From Lagopus muta (Eukaryota; Chordata; Aves; Galliformes; Phasianidae), in the NCBI RefSeq assembly GCF_023343835.1, contig NC_064433.1, positions 135,745,957 through 135,809,956 of the forward strand: 64,000 nt of DNA, given 5' to 3'. Both the position numbers and the translations under genes were made by a program. Below the pieces are notes generated by a model. The model was not told where the DNA came from and made no database searches. It worked only from the letters and a program-made list of their open reading frames with translations. Below are positions 57,293 through 64,000 of this stretch, piece after piece (the first letter of the stretch is position 1; every line of letters starts with the position of its first letter).

Positions 57293-58083
57293 AGGTTGCT
57301 CTGAAAATAATGCCTCCTATTTATTTCCATGGAAACTCCAACAGATACGAAGAGCACATTAACACTATTTGATAGAGCACATTCTCAACTACAAAACACT
57401 CTTTGTCAGCATAGTCGCCAGCAGTAGCTCTGCATTTTCATCAGCAATAAAAAAGAACCTGCATGTCATGCTTGTAAAAATCCTCACTAGCAGAGGTGAC
57501 CACTGTTACACAGCTGCTGTGACAGCATCATTGCTAGGAAAATGTCATGCACGTCTCTTCTATCAGCTCAAACAGATACAAGTTGGAAAGTGCCAAATCT
57601 GGACTATAGAGTGAATGTGGTAGGACGGTGCAGCCAGTCCAGTTCCCTGTTCATAATCTGCCTATTCATGCAAGTGAGCTGATCAAGACATTCTGCATTT
57701 CGTGATGCGACATCTGTACATGGCTGTTTGGAACATGATTTGTCATTTATGTCACTGTTGCCACTGCCAAAACACACCACCCACTGCCTCACTGTGGTCA
57801 CATCCACTGTTTGGTCTCCATAAGTGTTCATCAACCATCAGTGAATGTCAGTGGGTGCCATTTTGTCTGCATGGAGGAGTTCAGTGACACACCTTTACTT
57901 CATGCACTTCCACGTCAGACGCTATTCTGTCAGGATGCCCCTCTGCTGCCATATTGCCACATGGCAATAACATGTAATGGAATATTGGTGGGAAGGTTCA
58001 GCTTCTACTGCCATACCATCATCTGCCTAAGATGTTGTGGGCCAACATAGTAAAATAGGAGGCATTACTTTTGGAGCAGCCCT
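57293..58083 (-). mobile_element. Mariner DNA transposon (Galluhop-like), internally deleted
   Basis: About 790 bp with inverted ends (GGTTGCTCTGAAAATAATGC at the left; the right end reversed reads GGGCTGCTCCAAAAGTAATG). The minus strand encodes a mariner transposase N-terminus (TVDVTTVRQWVVCFGSGNSD, then RNAECLDQLTCMNRQIMNRE) that jumps near 57650 to sequence from the C-terminal third. The middle, including most of the catalytic domain, is missing. The ends read to AGGAGGCATTACTTTTGGAG, so it is a shortened derivative rather than an end-truncated one. Confidence 0.9.
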
Positions 58084-59199
58084 TGTACATTAATGTGTAA
58101 CTTGCATGTCTTTGCATGGCATGGGATAAAAAGCTCCATCACAATGTACCTGCTGGAGAGTACTTCTCTCTACTAGCATAACACAAGCTCACCACCATCC
58201 CTGCTGCTGTGTCTACTTCAGAGGGAAAGATTTTTTTCCCACTGTGTTTTGACAGTTCTCTATTTTGTTTCCTTCTCAGTGACATATAAGTTGACAGGGA
58301 TTTCTTCATCACTCTAACAAGACAAGGACCCATGCTGTATGTCTACAGCCACGTGCTGAGAGACAGCTTCTAGGGAAATTACTTGTGTCATATCCATTTC
58401 TGCAAATGAGCTGGAGAATCTGCCACCAAATTTGGTGCTCCAGCAAGGAGCTGATTTCAAAAGTTGCCTACAGCAGTGTGAAATTACCTCCACCAAAACA
58501 GACCATTCCTGTGCAAAAAGACAGTTCCTTATGTTTGGGCTCCCTATGGCTTCTCTGTCTGACAAGGGGTAATGCCCCTTGAAGATGCCAGATATATAGG
58601 TAGGCAGAAAACGCTACGTATTATTTTAGACAACTTCAGAAAACTATGTCAATGGTTGGATCCCAGATGTTGCATCCAGTTTTTAATTTCTACTGCAATA
58701 AAAGGATCAAACAATAACTGTTGACCAGACACATGGTGCTGCAGAACACAACATGTCACTGTGGTCTACCTACTCCAGCCAATGTCTTGCCACGGGCCAG
58801 GGACCTTAGCTAACACACCTTCCCTTAGGTTACATAACAAGGTGCTCCTCGCCCAACAGATTGTTTCTGAAGCTACCAAAACAGCATTAGAAAAGCTTAT
58901 CAAAACCTATTCCTACTTGAAACATTCATATTGTTCAGTTTACCTGGGCGTTGTTCTCCTCGAGATGCTACACACTGTGTAACCTCCTCCAGATGAAAAT
59001 AGGTTGAAGAGATAGGAAATACTTGTAGCAGTACTAATGATCAGGTCAAAAGCCAAGAGAAATATGTTGTCCCCGGTCTACTATTAGCATAATTAAGGAG
59101 AATTTGGACTTGGATCAGTCCAAACCTGGCAAACTTCATTGCTCTCTCATTGCAGATGGGCTGGCACATTTCAGTCCTGCGCCAAGAACACAACCACAG
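58084..59199. other. Non-coding DNA, nothing recognised
   Basis: 1.1 kb between the mariner and the large CR1 with no recognisable feature. Confidence 0.5.
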
Positions 59200-60271
59200 G
59201 TTCTGGGACTTTGGTTAGAGAAGGGTGGTCATCAATGGTTCTGTGTCCAGGTGGAGGCCGGTAACGAGCGGCGTCCCCCAGGGGTCTGCCTTGGGAGTGG
59301 TGCTCTTTAACATCTTTATCAATGACACTGATGACAGAATTGAGTGCACCCTCAGCAACTTTGCTGGCAACACCAAGGCTGAGTGGTGCAGTTGACATGG
59401 TGGAAAGAAGGGATGCCATTCAGAGAGATCTCAACAGGCTTGAAAGGTGGGCCTGGGTGAACCTGATGAGGTTCAACACAGCAGAGTGCAAGGTTTTGAA
59501 CTTGGGCCGAAGGAATCCCAGGCATCCATACAGACTGGAAGGAGCAGCCCTTGAGAGCAGCCCTGCGGAGAAGGACCGGGGGTTCCTGATGGATGAAAAG
59601 CTTAACATGAGCCAGCAGTGTGCTCCTGCAGCTCGGAAAGCAAATGGGATCCTGGGCTCCATCAGAAGAGGGGTGGTCAGCAGGGACAGGGAGGTGATTG
59701 TGCCTCTCTACTCTGCTCTTGTGAGGCCCCACCTGGAGTACTGTGTCCAGGTCTGGAGCCCCAGTACAGGAAAGACAGGGAGCTGTTGGAGAGGGTCCAG
59801 AGGAGAGCCACAAAGATGATCAGGGGGCTGGAGCACCTCCCCTACAACGACAGACTGAGGGAGCTGGGCTTGTTTAGCCTGGAGAAAAGTAGGCTGTGGG
59901 GTGACCTCATTGCAGCCTTTCAGAACCTAAAGGGAGCCTACAAACAGGAGGGGAGTCAACTCTTGAGTCAAACTCAAGGGTTGATAACAACAGGACAAGG
60001 GAAAATGGTTTGAATTTGAGGGAGGGAAGATTTAGGTTGGATGTCAGGGGGAAATTCTTTACAGAGAGAGTGGTGAGGTGCTGGAACAGGCTGCCCAGAG
60101 AGGTTGTGGATGCCCCATCCTTGGAGGTGTTCAAGGCCAGGTTGGATGGGATCCTGGGCAGCCTGGTCTAGTATTAAATGTGGAGGTTGGTGGCCCTGCC
60201 TGTAGTAGTGGGGTTCGAGATTCATGATCCTTGAGGTCCCTTCCAACCTGGGCCATTCTGTGATTCTATGA
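59200..60271 (+). mobile_element. CR1 LINE, about 1.07 kb, ORF2 C-terminus plus 3' UTR
   Basis: The longest CR1 copy here. It starts within the RT domain (GVPQGS-like region near 59270) and reads, with frameshifts, [78 protein letters not shown], then [20 protein letters not shown] and [20 protein letters not shown]. The 3' UTR runs to TTCTGTGATTCTATGATAG. It is 5'-truncated and broken, so it is not a host gene. Confidence 0.95.
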
Positions 60272-62519
60272 TAGAAGCCACCGGCTTATAGATCTTAGCA
60301 GTGCTTTCTAATTAGCTTGAGTAGTTTGACTGTTACCACTGGCACATTTTCTTGTCCTGCTAGCAAGCTTTAGGAATGAATTGGTCTCACCATTACATTT
60401 TCTCCCATCCTATACTGATTGCATAATTCAGTGATAAACGTCAGATATTTAGATGTTTTATCTAAGGACTTGACATCAGTCATCTAGCCAACTCTATCTC
60501 TTTTTCTGTCAAACCAGGAGAAGTGAAAAAAAAGGGGGAGAAAGCAACAGCTGGCAACAGATACCAAAGACCTCTGCTAATTCCCCTCAGAATTTCACAA
60601 AAGGATTATTGTCATCCAGGCTGCACAAAGAACAGCACTGCATGGGTGTATGCCAGTCCCCACAGGCCTGCTTGCCACTTTTTTACTCACTCACTCCCAG
60701 CCTTTAATGTAGGCAAATTCTGGTGCTGATGAAAGCAGCTATCCTGGCCAATTCAGTGTCTGCAAAACAGGGTGGCTTCATCACAAGAAGGGCACCTGGG
60801 AAGGGCTACCAACAGCTTTGCCAGCTTTCTGTTAATACAGGAGGGCCACAGAAAAGGCTTTTACATATCTTGCATGGGCAAGATCTTGCAGCAAACTTGA
60901 CAGGAAAGACTGATCACCCCTTGAAACAATTTGCTTACTTAAAGCATCACAGCTGGTACACAGAGCAGCACCAAGGGGCCTCCTCACCTGAGCCTCACAC
61001 TCACAAGTTCTTTAATTTTTGTCTGAGGCTGGCCCCAGGTGAGATGGGGAGAATGTCACAGAATGCTGTGGATTTTTTAAAGCAAAAAGCTCAAAGTCTG
61101 CAGCACAAGGACATTTTTTAAATAGCCAACCACAGCACAGCCAGAAAAAGAATGCAGTTCCTAATGTTGCTTGTCCCAAGGAGGAAAGGCTTCCTGATCT
61201 GGTTCTACTGCAGCTGCCACCTGCCACTTTTCCTTCTTGTTCCTCTTCTCTGTTTTGAGCCATCTGAGCAGGCAGCATCAGGGCCAGCAGAGCTGGGCAG
61301 GGGGCTTGGCTCAGTGAGAGGAGCTGAGTGAAGTCTTCCCCGTTTCCCAAAGAGGGTCTGAGTCTCTGTCTGCTCTGGGAAGTATGAAAAAGGAATTCCA
61401 GCTGAAACAGCTACAAAATGATAGAGCTCAGTGTGGCACCTTTTGCCTATTTGGCTGCCTAGCTCCTCGTGACAGGCCCATGGCACAAACCCAGGGCTGA
61501 CTCAGAGCTGACCCATGGATGGCGGAGAGCTTGTTAGCTTGTGAAATGGGGAGAGCAGTTAGACTCTCTGAGGGTTGCATATGGGTTGCTGGCCTCCAAA
61601 TCAGGTATGGGAACCACTCATCTTGCTGTCAAATGGAAAATGAGAAAGTCCTTACCTTCATCTCTTCCCCTTGGTGCATGGCAAAATGAAAAGCCATCAA
61701 GCCACTTACAGAAAGAAAGGTAAAAGAAAGAGAAAGAAAGGTAAAAGCTTGCTGCTTCCTACAGAAAAGACTGGATTCTAGGCTGCCTCATTCCAAGGGA
61801 AAGGTGTGCATTAGTGCTGACACTGATTGCTTGGCTGTTTCCGACAGAGAAGAGACGATTGCCAGCCCGCAGAGGGAAAGCTGAAATGTTAATGCTGTCA
61901 GTAAGAAATTAGGGGGAAGAATTATTTTACCACACAAAATGTGTGGTACAATGGGAAGGAAATTACCAACTTCAGCTCTGAAGCTGAACTTAGCCTTATT
62001 GCTGAACCCAAGCAGAGTAGCATGCAGGCATTTCCAGCCTATGACTGAGTCACCTTCAGAAGTTACAGATTTGCTGGTACATGCCCATAGCAAACACCCA
62101 AGATCTGATGGTGACTACAGGGCCATGCATCAAAAAGTAGAGGAGGGCATAATCTAATTCTGTCAAACCAAGAGTGCGAGCTAATTAAAAACGGAAACTA
62201 ACCACCAGATCTGCAGTGATAACGTCAAATGAGGACATTGTTGGCATTTGATTACTTCTCTCTCAGCATCCTATCCTTCCAGATGGGAATTATTTGTACT
62301 TGGATATGTGCTAAGTCTTTCATTAGTGTGCTTAGAAATTTATAGATGAAAAGATATACACAAGGCAAAAATAGCAACAATTATTATTTCTATGGTGATC
62401 TTTTCCATTAGTAAACGTTTAAAAATATGCACAATATGCTAAGTATGAGGCTTTAGTACTTCCTTCATTTAACTCTATTATTACTTTGCAGTATATGTAC
62501 TTCATTTCTTTTGCTTTAT
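60272..62519. other. Non-coding DNA, nothing recognised
   Basis: 2.2 kb with short ORFs only. A purine-rich duplicated unit lies at 61709-61747. Confidence 0.5.
61709..61747 (+). repeat. Purine-rich tandem duplication
   Basis: The unit AGAAAGAAAGGTAAAAG occurs twice, separated by four bases. Confidence 0.8.
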
Positions 62520-63036
62520 CTGGAGTAGTGCGTCCAGGCCTGCGGCCTCCAGCACAAGAAAGATGTGGAACTCTTGGAACCAGTCCAGAGGAGGACCATA
62601 AGATGATCAGATGGCTGGAGCACCTTTCCTGTGAAGAAAGGTTGAGGGAATTGGGCTTGTTTAGCTTGGAGAAGGCTCTGGGGAGACCTTACTGTGGCCT
62701 TCCAATATTTGAAGGGAGTATATAAACAGGAGGGGGAACGGCTGTTTCCAAGGGTGGATAGTGATAGGACAAGGGGGAATGGTTTTAAACTGAGACAGGG
62801 GAGGTTTAGGTTAGATGTTAGGAGGAAGTTTTTCACACGAGGGTTGTGATGCACTGGAACAGGTTGCCCAAGGAGGTTGTGGATGTCCTATCTCTGGAGG
62901 CATTCAAGGCCAGGCTGGATGTGGCTCTGGGCAGCCTGGTCTGGTGGTTGGTGACCCTGCACATAGCAGGGGGTTGAAACTAGATGATCACTGTGGTCCT
63001 TTTCAACCCAGGTCATTCTATGATTCTATGATTCTG
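62520..63036 (+). mobile_element. CR1 LINE, about 515 bp
   Basis: Forward CR1 from the end of ORF2 ([20 protein letters not shown]) through the 3' UTR (GTTTAGGTTAGATGTTAGGA, CACTGGAACAGGTTGCCCAA) to the octamer end ATTCTATGATTCTATGATTC. Well preserved. Confidence 0.95.
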
Positions 63037-64000
63037 CAATCTCTGTGACAGACTCACTGTGAACTAGATCCTGCTGAACTAAGTGATATACAGAAAAGGA
63101 GGAGATAAGCACTGCCCCAGCCCTTTAATCTGTTGGCAGTATGAAGAAGAGGAAACAATCAAAGGCTGACACAAAGGCAGTCAGTGCAATTGGCAGTAGT
63201 GTTACTAGCCTGCTGTTACTGCTGCCGGACAGCATGGTAAAATGGGATTTTAAGGAAAGGCTGTGAGGAAGGTCAGGAGGGGCCTTCGGTGATGCCTGTG
63301 GGGAATGGCTTTCTAAGAGAAAGGGAAGAAGTCTCAATACTTCTCATCAAGGTATTTCAGGCCTAGCACAGGACCACTCACGTAGGGGTACTGCAGAGGG
63401 TCATGGTTGCAATACAAAAGAAACACAAATAGGTTGTGAAATTTTGTTTAGTTACCCTTCGCATAGAAAATGCTGTACAAACTGAGAAGTATCTTGAAAA
63501 GCCTTCTGTTTCCAATGTTCCTCATCACATTTAGTCAAATGATCACAAAAGCTTGTTTGTACAGCAGTTCCACAAAGATTTGCATTTATATCCACAAAGA
63601 AAGGGCACAAGACTGAAGGTTTGCCTCTTACTGTTACTAATTTGCTGTTGCTGTTGTTTGTTCACGTATGTGAATGGTTGCTTTGTACAATTTTTATACC
63701 TACTGTTCTGCAGTCATTTCCTGGATCATCATCTCATGTTTCCTGAAGCAGATCACAAACCAGGGATTTTCCCTAACCCCATGTCTGGAAGTGGGTTCAA
63801 CTGTATTTGAAATAGCTTAAATGTCACCCAGCTAATGGCTGCTACCACCTCCAGTAACAGAGCAAGGAGTGGGAAGACAATGAGTTTGGAGTATCTCTGC
63901 TCAGTTGAGCCACAGCTGACAGCTACAACCTGCCATGGCGGCAGCACAGCAGCAGGCCGTGCTGGAAGTCTTAGCAGAAGAGACAGACTTTTCAGTTAGG
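63037..64000. other. Non-coding DNA to the window end
   Basis: About 1 kb; no gene or repeat recognised. Confidence 0.5.

Noticed and set aside
59322-60013. 165- and 131-codon ORFs with protein-like sequence
   Set aside because: They are frameshifted pieces of CR1 ORF2 (reverse transcriptase C-terminus), not host genes.
1-64000. tRNA, rRNA, CRISPR arrays and bacterial-type operons
   Set aside because: Looked for and not seen; the window is vertebrate genomic DNA.

Overview
The window looks like chicken (Gallus) or a close galliform relative. It carries many 5'-truncated CR1 LINE copies ending in the ATTCTATG-type 3' octamer, two mariner copies resembling the chicken Galluhop family, vertebrate intron/exon structure, and a GC-rich CpG island over a head-to-head gene pair. 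Assignments are by reading the sequence and from knowledge of the families; no searches were run.

Layout. 1-10,880: no convincing gene; AT-moderate non-coding DNA with two CR1 fragments and a pentamer repeat. 10,885-38,572 (minus strand): SEPTIN10, reconstructed as ten coding exons that join in frame into a 427-residue septin of the SEPT6 group. Its introns hold most of the mobile elements on the left half, including a mariner sitting in the centre of a palindromic element (22,881-24,202), a LINE reverse-transcriptase relic (about 15,975-16,410), and three CR1 pieces in alternating orientation close to the promoter. 38,573-38,900: compact bidirectional CpG-island promoter. 38,901-40,367 (plus strand): SOWAHC, a single-exon gene for a 488-residue SOWAH-domain/ankyrin-repeat protein, followed by a likely 2.85-kb 3' UTR ending near 43,235. 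43,240-64,000: no gene recognised; CR1 copies (the longest about 1.07 kb), an internally deleted mariner, and low-complexity tracts.

The two genes are divergent neighbours that share one promoter island, the same arrangement I recall for human SEPTIN10/SOWAHC. SEPTIN10 would build GTP-binding septin filaments; SOWAHC is poorly characterised. Nothing links them functionally beyond the shared promoter. No wholly new biological system is evident. The most unusual structure is the nested mariner-in-palindrome in SEPTIN10 intron 6, together with transposons starting about 22-24 nt past two consecutive 5' splice sites.
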